A DNA stretch of 64,000 bases, taken from contig JBOFQB010000051.1 in NCBI GenBank assembly GCA_051660685.1, positions 1 through 64,000 on the forward strand, read 5' to 3'. The translations under genes and the position numbers were made by a program. This DNA comes from JAVBSX01 sp051660685 (lineage in GTDB: Bacteria > Planctomycetota > Planctomycetia > Pirellulales > Thermoguttaceae). Shown here piece by piece: positions 9,132-17,770 of the stretch; positions within the stretch are counted from its first letter, which is position 1, and each line of letters opens with the position of its first letter. Under the pieces are notes generated by a model. The model ran no database searches. It was not told where the DNA came from and saw only the letters and a list, made by a program, of their open reading frames with translations.

Positions 9132-10247
9132 ATGAAGAAAGGTACTTCCTCCTCCTCAACAGCGACGATGATTCTTCCGCTGAAGAATCGGGGTTATCAT
9201 ACCCAAGAAGCAGGCCCGGATTCATTAGCTCCGTCGGATCGCGGATTTATTATGGGGTTGGAAAACAAGATGCTGGAAACGGCACAAAATTGGGTTCTCA
9301 ACCGGGATCATTTGCGTGAGGAACATCCTGATCTCGGAATGCCCTTGTTGATTTATGGTCCAAGCGGTTGCGGAAAATCACATTGGGTTTACGGTCTGTT
9401 TCAATGTTGGAAACAGTTGTTCCCGCGAAAAAAAACGATTTATCATCAGGGAACCGATTTTTCACGTCAGTACACGGAATCTCTTGCAACACGAACGGTT
9501 GAAACATTTCGGCGTCGTATTCGTTCTGCTCCTCTTTGGATTGTTGATCCGATTGACGAATTGCGGGGCCCCATATCGGCTCAAGAAGAGTTTCTGTATC
9601 TTTTGGACCACAGTATTCGAGCAGGCAACTTGGTTATTCTGACTTCTTCCAGTTTTCCGAGCGAACGTCCTTTTTCATTTCCCGGTCTGACGGATCGACT
9701 GATTGGGGGTTGGACCATTCCGGTTCAGATTCCGACAAACGAGACACGTCGGGTTATGCTTGAAGAGATTGCGAACCATTTTCGGATCACCTTTCATTCA
9801 TCCGCCCTTGATTATCTCGCTAAAACGCTCATCTTGCCCTATTCTGGGTTATACGGATTTATTTCACAGTTGGTGTTGAGCTGGAATGGACGAGCGCAAG
9901 ATGAGACAGCGATTCGTCGTTTCCTCAAACAACGGAGTGAACTGGTTCAACCCTCGTTGACGGAAATTGCCCGGCAAACGGCCAAATACTACAACATCAA
10001 GCAGATTGATTTGAAAGGAAAAACGCGAAAAAGTGAAATTGTCCGAGCAAGAGCAATGTCCATTTATCTCGCCCGGGAATTGACAGGATACAGTTTGAAG
10101 GAGATTGGTCGTTTTTTTGGTAATCGGGATCATAAAACAATTGCTCATCACTGTGAGGAAATGGAGCAAAAAGTCAGTATCGACCCTCAATTAGGTGCAT
10201 CTGTCAATCAAATTAAGGAAATGATTGCCCGACGACCTAAAAAATAG
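9132..10247 (+). CDS. DnaA-like AAA+ ATPase with DnaA DNA-binding domain
   Basis: A 371-residue protein shorter than typical DnaA (about 450). Walker A is GPSGCGKSH near residue 76; a Walker-B-like LWIVDPIDEL follows near 135, diverged from the usual IDDIQ. The C-terminal 90 residues match DnaA domain IV: KGKTRKSEIVRARAMSIYLA and IGRFFGNRDHKTIAHHCEE, close to the DnaA signature but with Lys where Ser/Thr is usual after DH. The N-terminal interaction domain I is missing. It could be the sole replication initiator of this lineage or an extra DnaA paralogue with a regulatory role; the window shows no dnaN, gyrase or origin cluster beside it, which favours a paralogue. The start is the first ATG before the conserved part. 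Confidence 0.75.
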   Translation: MKKGTSSSSTATMILPLKNRGYHTQEAGPDSLAPSDRGFIMGLENKMLETAQNWVLNRDHLREEHPDLGMPLLIYGPSGCGKSHWVYGLFQCWKQLFPRKKTIYHQGTDFSRQYTESLATRTVETFRRRIRSAPLWIVDPIDELRGPISAQEEFLYLLDHSIRAGNLVILTSSSFPSERPFSFPGLTDRLIGGWTIPVQIPTNETRRVMLEEIANHFRITFHSSALDYLAKTLILPYSGLYGFISQLVLSWNGRAQDETAIRRFLKQRSELVQPSLTEIARQTAKYYNIKQIDLKGKTRKSEIVRARAMSIYLARELTGYSLKEIGRFFGNRDHKTIAHHCEEMEQKVSIDPQLGASVNQIKEMIARRPKK

Positions 10248-10287
10248 AACATATTGAACGGGAAAGACGGACAGAGCAACCGGGTCA

Positions 10288-10316
10288 TAGTCAACAGCCC
10301 TAAAATCTGCTATAAT
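10288..10316 (+). promoter_or_regulatory. Predicted sigma-70 type promoter
   Basis: TAGTCA (10288-10293), a 17-bp spacer and a perfect TATAAT (10311-10316) lie 60 bp upstream of the propeller gene starting at 10377. The -35 box is weak; the call rests on the -10 box. Confidence 0.5.
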
Positions 10317-10376
10317 CAACCGCAGTCGGTTTCACGTCTTTTGCTTTCTTTCCATCTTTCCAAACATCCAAGAACT

Positions 10377-11732
10377 ATGTCCCGAATCCAACAAAATCTG
10401 CTTATTCTTACTTTGACCTCCTTATTGTTTTTGCCCGGTTTTGCAATCATCGTTGTGCAAACAAATGCTGCAATTGCAGCCGAATTGAACCCGGTTGAGG
10501 TTGCGACGATTGATGTTTATGAAAAAGCGGCTCAGGAACCCAACTCGACCGTCCGAACGGACATTTGGCCCGGTTGGAGAGGTCCTAACGGTCAAGGAAT
10601 TGCTCCCAAAAGTTCCCCCCCGATTGAATTCGGTCCCGAAAAGTCCGTCCGTTGGAAAACCGAAATTCCCGGTTCAGGTCATTCCTGCCCTTGTGTTTGG
10701 GAAAAGAAACTGTTTTTGACAACCGACATTGACGGAACGCTTTTTGTTCTCTGTTATGATCGGGATAACGGCAATCTGCTTTGGAAAAAAGAAGTTGGAG
10801 CTGCAAAAGGGGGTGCTCATGAAGATAACGGTCATGCAACCGCAACGCCGGTTACTGACGGAAAACACGTTATTACTTTCTTCGGCGCAACCGGTTTATT
10901 CTGTCATGATTTTGACGGAAATGAATTGTGGAAGGTCAATCTCGGCGAAATCAAACATTATTATGGTTTTGCAGCAAGTCCTATTATTTATGAGAATCTG
11001 GTCATTCAATTGGCGGACAATCAGGAACATTCCTTTATGATTGCGTGTGATGTTGCAACGGGAAAAGAGGTTTGGCGGACAGATCGGGCCGGATTGGGAG
11101 GTTGGGCAACGCCGGTTATCATTTCCGCCCAACTTCCTGACGGAACGGTTCGAGAGGAGATGCTGATTAACGGGGACTGCGCTAATGTTATGACGAAAGG
11201 TGTTTTCAGGGTCTACGATCCGAAAACCGGCCAAGAATTGTGGAGTTGGCCCGGGACAATTGGTTGGGGAATCCCGACCCCGCTTGTTTCTGACGGAATC
11301 ATTTACTTGCAAACCGGTTTAAGTGGACGAACGGTTGTGATGAAACCGGGCGGAACGGGGGATGTGACCGGGACCGAACAGGTTGTTTGGGAAAAAGGTA
11401 ATGCAAGTGCCTATGTTCCGTCCGGGGTCATTTATCGTAATCGGGTCTACATTCAGAATGACTCCATGAAGTTTTACAGTTTGAATGTCGGAAACGGCGA
11501 AAAAATGTTTGAGAAAAAAAATCGGGCAACCTATTATGCAAGTCCTGTTGCAGCAGACGGACGAATTTACTCGTTTAGTCGAGAAGGAAAAGTCTACGTT
11601 TATGAAGCGACGGACGAGGGGAAACAGCTTGCTGAAAATGATCTTGGAGCCGGTTGTACGGCATCTCCGGCAATTGTGGGAGATGACCTGATTGTCCGAA
11701 CCGAAACAACCCTGTTCTGCTTCGGAAAATGA
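10377..11732 (+). CDS. Exported PQQ-like beta-propeller protein, second copy
   Basis: A 451-residue paralogue of the protein at 187-1536. Residues 1-36 form a signal peptide (hydrophobic LLILTLTSLLFLPGFAIIVV, cleavage near AIAA-E). The mature protein begins with WPGWRGPNGQGI and shows blade motifs YDRDNGNLLW, FDGNELW, DVATGKEVW, YDPKTGQELW and the final TETTLFCFGK. It should fold as a seven- or eight-bladed propeller in the periplasm; substrate unknown. ATG 10377 is chosen over the upstream 10254 start because it directly begins the signal peptide and lies downstream of a TATAAT box. Confidence 0.82.
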   Translation: MSRIQQNLLILTLTSLLFLPGFAIIVVQTNAAIAAELNPVEVATIDVYEKAAQEPNSTVRTDIWPGWRGPNGQGIAPKSSPPIEFGPEKSVRWKTEIPGSGHSCPCVWEKKLFLTTDIDGTLFVLCYDRDNGNLLWKKEVGAAKGGAHEDNGHATATPVTDGKHVITFFGATGLFCHDFDGNELWKVNLGEIKHYYGFAASPIIYENLVIQLADNQEHSFMIACDVATGKEVWRTDRAGLGGWATPVIISAQLPDGTVREEMLINGDCANVMTKGVFRVYDPKTGQELWSWPGTIGWGIPTPLVSDGIIYLQTGLSGRTVVMKPGGTGDVTGTEQVVWEKGNASAYVPSGVIYRNRVYIQNDSMKFYSLNVGNGEKMFEKKNRATYYASPVAADGRIYSFSREGKVYVYEATDEGKQLAENDLGAGCTASPAIVGDDLIVRTETTLFCFGK

Positions 11733-11761
11733 AAGGCGGGGATTGAGATAGAGAATGAGGG

Positions 11762-11790
11762 ATCGGGGCTTATTGTTTCGCCCCGATTTC
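11762..11790 (+). terminator. Probable terminator hairpin after propeller gene
   Basis: An 8-bp stem ATCGGGGC / GCCCCGAT with a 10-base loop, followed by only three T residues, 30 bp after the stop at 11732. The weak T-tract lowers confidence. Confidence 0.45.
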
Positions 11791-11978
11791 AGTCGGGCGT
11801 TCCCTCTATACTGCGATAAAACATGTTGTACGTTGCATACTGTACATTGTTGACAGAATTGTGAGGGAAAAAAAGCAGCAAACGCCTCTCTGTTCCCCCT
11901 AATCCCGCTGTTCTCTATACCCCAAACGGGTCCAAAATGGACAGTTTGCCGGAACTCAGGCATCTTGCTTGCATCATG

Positions 11979-12003
11979 AAAAAAAGGCGGGCAGGATGCC
12001 CGC
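11979..12003 (-). terminator. Rho-independent terminator of the small coiled-coil gene, made of a dispersed hairpin repeat
   Basis: Read on the minus strand, GCGGGCATCCTGCCCGC forms a 6-bp GC stem with a 5-base loop, followed by C and seven T residues, 17 bp after the stop at 12020. The same hairpin with flanking GGAAC occurs inside nadE at 16669-16685, so a mobile-type repeat seems to supply the terminator. Confidence 0.75.
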
Positions 12004-12019
12004 GTTCCCGAAACAACAC

Positions 12020-12214
12020 TTATGCCGCTTTGTTTTGGGTTTGGATGTGGAGAAGCGACATGTATTGTTCCCGATGTTGGACCAACTCTTCGACTTCGGA
12101 AATCAGTTTTTTCAGTTCCCTGTCGAAATACGATTCCTGTTCCGCTTGTTCGGTCGCTAAGGACCGTTTGCAGAATTCCAACTGTTGCAAAACGTCAGGT
12201 TCGGTGTTGCTCAT
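12020..12214 (-). CDS. Small coiled-coil protein, unknown function
   Basis: A 64-residue protein rich in Glu, Gln and Leu, predicted to be almost fully helical with heptad-like spacing (ELKKLISEVEELVQHREQYM); no signal peptide or membrane segment. The ATG at 12214 is chosen over the in-frame ATG at 12229 because a perfect GGAGGT sits eight bases upstream of it, inside the sequence after the first ATG. A convincing terminator follows, so this short gene stands as its own unit. It is not recognised as any named family. It lies just upstream of no partner gene; the OFA transporter on the same strand starts 1.4 kb away. Confidence 0.65.
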   Translation of the reverse strand: MSNTEPDVLQQLEFCKRSLATEQAEQESYFDRELKKLISEVEELVQHREQYMSLLHIQTQNKAA

Positions 12215-12322
12215 TTGAATGACCTCCATGTTCGGACCTTTATCTCAAAAAAGGTTGTTGTTCGGATTCACAAAAAGACTCCGGTATTTCAGAGGTCGGC
12301 AGAAAGGAGCAGGAGGTTGTAA

Positions 12323-12366
12323 GAAAAAAAAGCCCGGAATTCTCCTTTTCGGGAAAAAAACCGGGC
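12323..12366 (-). terminator. Rho-independent terminator of the OFA transporter gene
   Basis: On the minus strand GCCCGG and CCGGGC pair around a 23-base loop that itself contains TTTTTTTCCCG/CGGGA-like pairing possibilities, followed by a run of eight T residues. It lies about 35 bp after the stop at 12400. Confidence 0.75.
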
Positions 12367-12399
12367 GTAACACCTGTTGTAGGGAATAGACCTGTTAGT

Positions 12400-13671
12400 C
12401 TAATGGACTCGATTTTTTGGTGTGAACAGGATTTTGCCGAATGTTCCGAGAACACCGAGAATGGAGATCATTGCGGCAATCATAAATGCTGTGTTCTGAC
12501 TTTCCATGATTGCAAAAATTCTTGGTCCGCAGAAAGAAGCGATTGAAAAGGCAATGAACAGGATTGCATAATTCAGGGACATGTTTTTCAGACCGAACGA
12601 ATCAGCACAGAAGGAGGGAAACAGTCCCAAACAACCGCCGTATGTTGCGCCGAGAATAAGGATCACAATGATGAGTAAAGCAGGAGAGGTTGCGTAAGGA
12701 AAGAGGAACATTGCAAGAGCCGAACAGGTAAAAATGACGAGGAGCGTGTTCAGTCGTCCCAAAAAGTCGCTGATTGCGCCCCAAAGGACGCGACCAGAAG
12801 CGTTAGCGATTGCTAAAACAGCGACCAACCAAGCACATGTTTCTGCCGAAAAACCGCCTAATGTTTCAAAGATGCCTTTTGCCTGACTCAGGAGCATAAG
12901 ACCGGGCATTGCGCCGAGGAAGTAGAGGACGAAGAGGAACCAGAATGGACCGGACCCGATCATTTGGGTCCAGTACAGGTCTTTTTTGGGAGCAGGAGCA
13001 ACGGATTGTGGAGCATTTGCGGCGTGATTTTTGGAAGTCGGTTGTTTAGAAACCGTTTGCATAAAACCGGGGGGGGGACTTGTGATAAACGAAGCGGCCC
13101 CGATTGCGAAAAAGGCAATAACTCCGAGTGTCTGCAAGACCTGAGCTGGACTGAAGTGAAAACTATTTTCCTGCATTAGAAAGGTACAAAAGGGGGCAAT
13201 CAGAGCGGGTCCGAATCCAAGAGCAGCGACAACGATTCCTGACGCGAGACCGCGACGGTCGGGGAACCAACGAACAGCACTTGCGACGATTGGTCCATAA
13301 GCGAGACCACTTCCAAGTGAGAGCATGAATCCAAGCGAGAAACAGAGGACGGTGTACGAGGTTGTCAATGAAGCGAGGAACAGTCCGCTTGCAAACACCA
13401 GACCTCCAAGCGCAATTGGCAATCGGGGACTTTTCTGATCGGCCAATTTCCCGGCGATAATCATTCCAAGAGGTAAAAACATGCAACCGAGAGTGAAAAC
13501 GGTTGCCCAATGAGCTTTAAGTTGAGCCGGATCGTCAGGAACGTTGACCATCATCAAGACCGGTTTTGAGATGACACTGCCTGAATAGATAACCCCTTGA
13601 GAAAGATTGGCAATAATGCCGAGAGATAGGAGAAACCAACGTTTGAAACCGGGGGAGTTTGTTGCGTCCAT
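12400..13671 (-). CDS. OFA-family MFS transporter (oxalate/formate antiporter-like)
   Basis: A 423-residue inner-membrane protein with about 12 hydrophobic helices. The N terminus (FLLSLGIIANLSQGVIYSGS), the loop GKLADQKSPR between helices 2 and 3, and AVRWFPDRRGLASG between helices 4 and 5 are typical of the oxalate:formate antiporter (OFA) branch of the major facilitator superfamily. A hydrophilic loop of about 35 residues divides the two halves. Substrate cannot be fixed from sequence; OFA members carry oxalate, formate, lactate or other small carboxylates. No oxalate-decarboxylation genes are adjacent. No clear Shine-Dalgarno precedes the ATG. Confidence 0.85.
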   Translation of the reverse strand: MDATNSPGFKRWFLLSLGIIANLSQGVIYSGSVISKPVLMMVNVPDDPAQLKAHWATVFTLGCMFLPLGMIIAGKLADQKSPRLPIALGGLVFASGLFLASLTTSYTVLCFSLGFMLSLGSGLAYGPIVASAVRWFPDRRGLASGIVVAALGFGPALIAPFCTFLMQENSFHFSPAQVLQTLGVIAFFAIGAASFITSPPPGFMQTVSKQPTSKNHAANAPQSVAPAPKKDLYWTQMIGSGPFWFLFVLYFLGAMPGLMLLSQAKGIFETLGGFSAETCAWLVAVLAIANASGRVLWGAISDFLGRLNTLLVIFTCSALAMFLFPYATSPALLIIVILILGATYGGCLGLFPSFCADSFGLKNMSLNYAILFIAFSIASFCGPRIFAIMESQNTAFMIAAMISILGVLGTFGKILFTPKNRVH

Positions 13672-13908
13672 AATGAGGATAGGGGATAGGGGATGTAAGT
13701 AGGTTGGAAACAGTTGAATGTGGGGGGATCATTGCGTGTCAAGCGATCATCATATACCGACGCCGGTATAGGCGATTGCTGCGCTCTTCGCAAACGTCTT
13801 GCGTTGCAAGACTTGGCGAGTTCAGGGGCAAAAACTGCAAACCGTTCCGAGTATATCGTTGAAACGTCGAATCGGCAAGAGAATGTGAACGAATTGTCTG
13901 ATTGAAGA

Positions 13909-14085
13909 GAGTCCGCTCACAAGTTTTGCGAAAAGGAGTCCTTTTCATTTTTGAACCACGAAAACCACAAAAAACAGGAAAACCTCACAAAATACCGTTT
14001 TTTGTGTCTTGCGCGTGTTTTGTGTCAACAAATCCGTCCGATCCGGCTCGGTTCAAATCACAAAACCAAACGTGTTAGCAGTCTG
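13909..14085. mobile_element. Family A MITE-like element, diverged full-length copy
   Basis: About 177 bp, aligning end to end with the reverse complement of the element at 39754-39931. The left end reads AGTCCGCTCACAAGTTTT and the right end CCAAACGTGTTAGCAGTCTG, both near copies of the 18-bp inverted repeat. The internal core (TTTTGAACCACGAAAACCAC) differs from the other copy at only a few bases. No flanking duplication can be seen, so this is an older insertion. It sits between the OFA transporter gene and purD. Confidence 0.8.
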
Positions 14086-14207
14086 CGTAATCGGGTCCAC
14101 TTGCAATTCTTCCTGTTCCTCTTAAACTTTGAACATCGGTTTTTGCTCGTCTCAAGGATCAATTCGGGAAAATGACAGATTTGGGAATCAAAGGGAACAG
14201 GTACAAA

Positions 14208-15494
14208 ATGAATGTTTTGATCGTCGGAAGTGGAGGTCGTGAACATGCTTTAGCATGGAAAATCAAGCAAAGTCCCCGGGTTCATCGAGTCTTCGTTGCG
14301 CCCGGAAATGCAGGGACTGCGCGAGATGCCCAAAATGTTGCGATTGAGGAGACCGATTTCCCGGCTTTAATTCGATTTGCAAAAGAAAATGAGGTCGGGC
14401 TGACCGTTGTTGGGCCCGAAATACCGCTCTGTCTTGGAATTGTCGACGCTTTTGAATCAGAAGGATTGCGAATTTTTGGTCCGAATCAAAAGGCTGCGCA
14501 ACTCGAAGGGAGCAAAATTTTCTGCAAGGAGATTCTCAAAAAAGGGAATGTCCCAACCGGTTCACATCACTCTTTTTATAAAGCCGATGATGCAATCGGG
14601 TTTCTTGAAGCCGACCGGGATATGCCCGTTGTCGTCAAAGCAGACGGTCTTGCAGCCGGAAAAGGTGTTTTTGTCTGCGATCATCGTAATGAAGCAATTG
14701 AAGCGATTCGTCGGGTCCAAGATGAAGCCGAATTTGGTCAAGCCGGTTCTCGTTTTATGCTGGAAGAACGGTTGACGGGAGAAGAAGCGAGCGTTCTTGC
14801 GATTACAGACGGGCAGACGATTGTGACCTTACAACCGGCGCAGGATCATAAAGCGGCATTTGACGGGAATCGTGGTCCGAATACAGGCGGAATGGGGGCC
14901 TATTCTCCAGCTCGGTTGGTCGATGATACCATGTTGCATTGGATCGAAGAACATGTTCTGGTTCCAACTGTCCATGCTCTCAATCGAAATGAAACACCTT
15001 TTAAGGGGGTTTTGTATGCCGGTTTGATGATGACCCCGCAAGGACCTAAAGTGCTGGAGTATAATGTCCGATTTGGTGATCCCGAATGTCAACCACTTTT
15101 AATGCGGCTGAAAACGGATTTGGTTGAAATCATGGAAGCGACGATTGACGGAACATTGGATCGGATTGCGCCGCTTGACTGGGACCCTCAAACGGCAATC
15201 TGCGTCGTCCTTGCGTCCCAAGGTTATCCCGGTCCTTACGAAAAAGGAAAGATCATTCACGGTCTTGAAATCGCCGATTCTGTCCCCCATGTTAAGGTGT
15301 TTCATGCAGGGACCCGATTGTCCGAAAAAGGTGAGGTTTTGACAAACGGCGGTCGTGTTCTTGGTGTAACCGCTCTTGGTCCGACCCGGGTTCAAGCAAA
15401 AGCATCAGCCTATACGGCTGTTCAGAAGATCAATTGGGACGGAGTTTGGTCCCGCTCGGACATTTCGGACAAGGATGCAGCCCGGGAAGTGTAA
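14208..15494 (+). CDS. purD: Phosphoribosylamine-glycine ligase
   Basis: A 428-residue cytoplasmic enzyme (GAR synthetase) that joins glycine to 5-phosphoribosylamine using ATP, the second step of purine synthesis. It shows the N-terminal VLIVGSGGREHALAW, VVVKADGLAAGKGVFVC of the ATP-grasp fold near 138, GPNTGGMGAYSPA near 223 and YNVRFGDPECQPLL near 285. Length matches the family. ATG 14208 starts the conserved MNVLIVG; the in-frame ATG at 14172 would add 12 unconserved residues. The gene converges with nadE, with only seven bases between the stop codons. No other pur gene is in the window. Confidence 0.95.
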   Translation: MNVLIVGSGGREHALAWKIKQSPRVHRVFVAPGNAGTARDAQNVAIEETDFPALIRFAKENEVGLTVVGPEIPLCLGIVDAFESEGLRIFGPNQKAAQLEGSKIFCKEILKKGNVPTGSHHSFYKADDAIGFLEADRDMPVVVKADGLAAGKGVFVCDHRNEAIEAIRRVQDEAEFGQAGSRFMLEERLTGEEASVLAITDGQTIVTLQPAQDHKAAFDGNRGPNTGGMGAYSPARLVDDTMLHWIEEHVLVPTVHALNRNETPFKGVLYAGLMMTPQGPKVLEYNVRFGDPECQPLLMRLKTDLVEIMEATIDGTLDRIAPLDWDPQTAICVVLASQGYPGPYEKGKIIHGLEIADSVPHVKVFHAGTRLSEKGEVLTNGGRVLGVTALGPTRVQAKASAYTAVQKINWDGVWSRSDISDKDAAREV

Positions 15495-15501
15495 CAGGGC
15501 A

Positions 15502-17526
15502 CTATTCTAATCCGTTGGGGCCGATTACATTGGGATAGAGACGGTTTTCGCCCGGATTGCCGCATCTTCGGTCAAGATGAAAACTAAGGGCATAACGCTG
15601 TTGTTTCCATTGATTACGCGACCAAAGTGAAAAGAAACGGTCAACCCAAATTTGTAGGGTTGCTCGGTCTTCGTTGGGATAAAGCAAACCGAGATGTGTC
15701 AATGTCTCATTCGGTGTATGTCGGGCATAAACGGCATATTGTTCAATTTGCTCTAACACCTCATACGGCATTAAGTCGGCTTCGTCCGTCTGTGTCTCTT
15801 CTTGGGGTCGCAATTCGGCAGTCGGGACCTGTTGATTGACCTGATGTAAAGACGGAATCGGAAATCGTTGTCCGTCGATTTCAGGACCAATCGACTCAAT
15901 CCAACGCAACCAACTTCGCAGATAGTGCTTGTCAATTCCCCCAATCGGGCTTAGTCCCCCGCAAGTGTCTCCATCCAATGTTGCGTAACCAACTGTTGCT
16001 TCACTTCGATTACTTGTACACAACAACAAGGCATTTTTGAGGTTTGCCAAGAACCAAACACTAGGTCCGCGAACCCGGGCCTGAATGTTTTGAAGGGCAA
16101 GATCGTCTGTTCCCCAACCAATTGATCGGTCCAAAAGTGGACCAATCAAATCGGTATACGCCGCAATAATCCCGGCAATGTCAACCGAATGAAAGGTTGC
16201 GCCGAGCCCTTTTGCAAGAGATTGGGCCGCATGAAATGTTGTTTCACTACTATTCTCACTTTTCTGATACAAACAGGTCAGAAGTCGGGCGACCATATCC
16301 GATTCGGTTATATCCAATTCAGTTTTAGGCATTTCCGTTTTGGGAACATTCACGTCTTGATTGGCAAGTGATTCCCGGACGACCCCCGATTGGGCCGATT
16401 CCGCAAGGAAAGAGTTCTTCAGAACAGCATTGTTGGTGATTTTGTTCCAAAACGGTTTAAGACCGAGTTCAGCAACACCAAGACGGACGAGAAAGTGGAC
16501 GAAAACGGCGAGAGCAGCCGAATCAGCACCCCCGCTGAGAGAGAGGACGAAACCGTTTGCCCGGGTTTTTCGGAGATAATCAAACAAAGCGAGCGAGACG
16601 GAACGGAGAAGTTCCTCTTCCCGATTGAACGGTAAATGGTTGGAAATAGATTGTATTCCGACTGGAACGCGGGCATCTTGCCCGCATCTTCCCTCTTGTT
16701 CAACCAACTGTTGCTCTTTGCAGACAACCTGGACATCTTGAAAAGAAAATCGGGGCGTTTCAGCAAGAATTTGCCCCAATTCCGCAATTGTAGCACCCCC
16801 GTCGTAAATAATCGGGGACACTTCGTTGCCCAGTTGATTCGCAAAGAGATAGACCGAATTCGTTTGAGCCGTTTGTTCCTTGAAAAATGTTTGACGTTCC
16901 TCATGTTGTCCAAATGTGAACGGACTTCCTCCTAAATGCAGAATAACATCAACCTCGGAATTGCAAAGAACCTGTCCGTTCTGCTTGCTCTCTTTTTCCG
17001 ACTTACCCTGTTCAGGAATATTCCCTATTTCAAGACGAACGGTTAAGTCTTTTGTTGAGGAGAAAGGCGACCGCTTGATTGGAAGAAACGGGAAATCGCC
17101 GATTGGGACCAATTGCCCGTTGATTTCAACCGTGTCCTGCCGATCAGGCGTCCATCTTGAAAACCAGTACAATTCGGGGAAAGGGTTAATCGACAATCGA
17201 GTTTTACACTGAATCCCAACGATTTGACCTTGTGTAAGCAAAGCAGCCGCATTGTAGATTTTTCCGTTGTGATTCCAGGGAAGACCAATTGCAACAGTGA
17301 TGTTCTCTGTTTGATCGAGGAGTTGCAACAAAGAGGATCGGGCCTGTTGCAGAACGGCAGGACGTTTGAAATGGTTTTGACAACCGATTCCGGTCAAGGA
17401 AAGTTCAGGCAAGCAGAGCAATCCGGCTCCTTGCCTTTTTGCAATGTCAATTGCCCGGGAAATCCGCTCAAAATTGCCGGACCAATCCAAAGGGGTCTGA
17501 TTCAGTGTCGCGGTTGCAAAAATCAT
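15502..17526 (-). CDS. nadE: NAD+ synthetase, glutamine-type architecture, glutaminase cysteine missing
   Basis: A 674-residue two-domain enzyme that amidates deamido-NAD. Residues 1-270 are a nitrilase/glutaminase domain with the Glu (CLPELSLTG) and Lys (KTRLSINPF) of the triad, but the strand that should carry the Cys (usual ICED) reads LEIGNIPEQ, and the codon is GGG. The C-terminal domain is complete: SLSGGADSAAL near 335, GTDDLALQNIQARVR, LLCTSNRSEATVGYATLDGD. The linker near residue 285 contains GRCGQDARVP, translated from a dispersed hairpin repeat. I infer an enzyme using free ammonia. ATG 17526 is preferred to TTG 17541. Confidence 0.9.
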   Translation of the reverse strand: MIFATATLNQTPLDWSGNFERISRAIDIAKRQGAGLLCLPELSLTGIGCQNHFKRPAVLQQARSSLLQLLDQTENITVAIGLPWNHNGKIYNAAALLTQGQIVGIQCKTRLSINPFPELYWFSRWTPDRQDTVEINGQLVPIGDFPFLPIKRSPFSSTKDLTVRLEIGNIPEQGKSEKESKQNGQVLCNSEVDVILHLGGSPFTFGQHEERQTFFKEQTAQTNSVYLFANQLGNEVSPIIYDGGATIAELGQILAETPRFSFQDVQVVCKEQQLVEQEGRCGQDARVPVGIQSISNHLPFNREEELLRSVSLALFDYLRKTRANGFVLSLSGGADSAALAVFVHFLVRLGVAELGLKPFWNKITNNAVLKNSFLAESAQSGVVRESLANQDVNVPKTEMPKTELDITESDMVARLLTCLYQKSENSSETTFHAAQSLAKGLGATFHSVDIAGIIAAYTDLIGPLLDRSIGWGTDDLALQNIQARVRGPSVWFLANLKNALLLCTSNRSEATVGYATLDGDTCGGLSPIGGIDKHYLRSWLRWIESIGPEIDGQRFPIPSLHQVNQQVPTAELRPQEETQTDEADLMPYEVLEQIEQYAVYARHTPNETLTHLGLLYPNEDRATLQIWVDRFFSLWSRNQWKQQRYALSFHLDRRCGNPGENRLYPNVIGPNGLE
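16669..16685. repeat. Dispersed hairpin repeat inside nadE
   Basis: GCGGGCATCTTGCCCGC, preceded by GGAAC, matches the minus-strand terminator hairpin at 11987-12003 with one loop change. Here it is in frame in the interdomain linker of nadE and encodes RCGQDARV. The spot is a linker, where an insertion would be tolerated. Confidence 0.7.
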
Positions 17527-17770
17527 AGGGGTTAATTCCAAATCCTACTTGCCAATTTCATTGAACCCTTTCAGGTTATACCAAATGTCCATTTAAGGTA
17601 GTACCCCAAAACAAACGCAAAAAACTTTTTTTGGGGGGACTATCAAAAAAGAACCTCACTCGCTACAATTCAAACGTTTTTGGACTTTACGAGAAAAGCT
17701 CCTTGCGCGCAACGCCATTTTGTTCACGTTTGTCCGTCTTTTTCCCGCAAATCCTTTATTTTTTAACACA

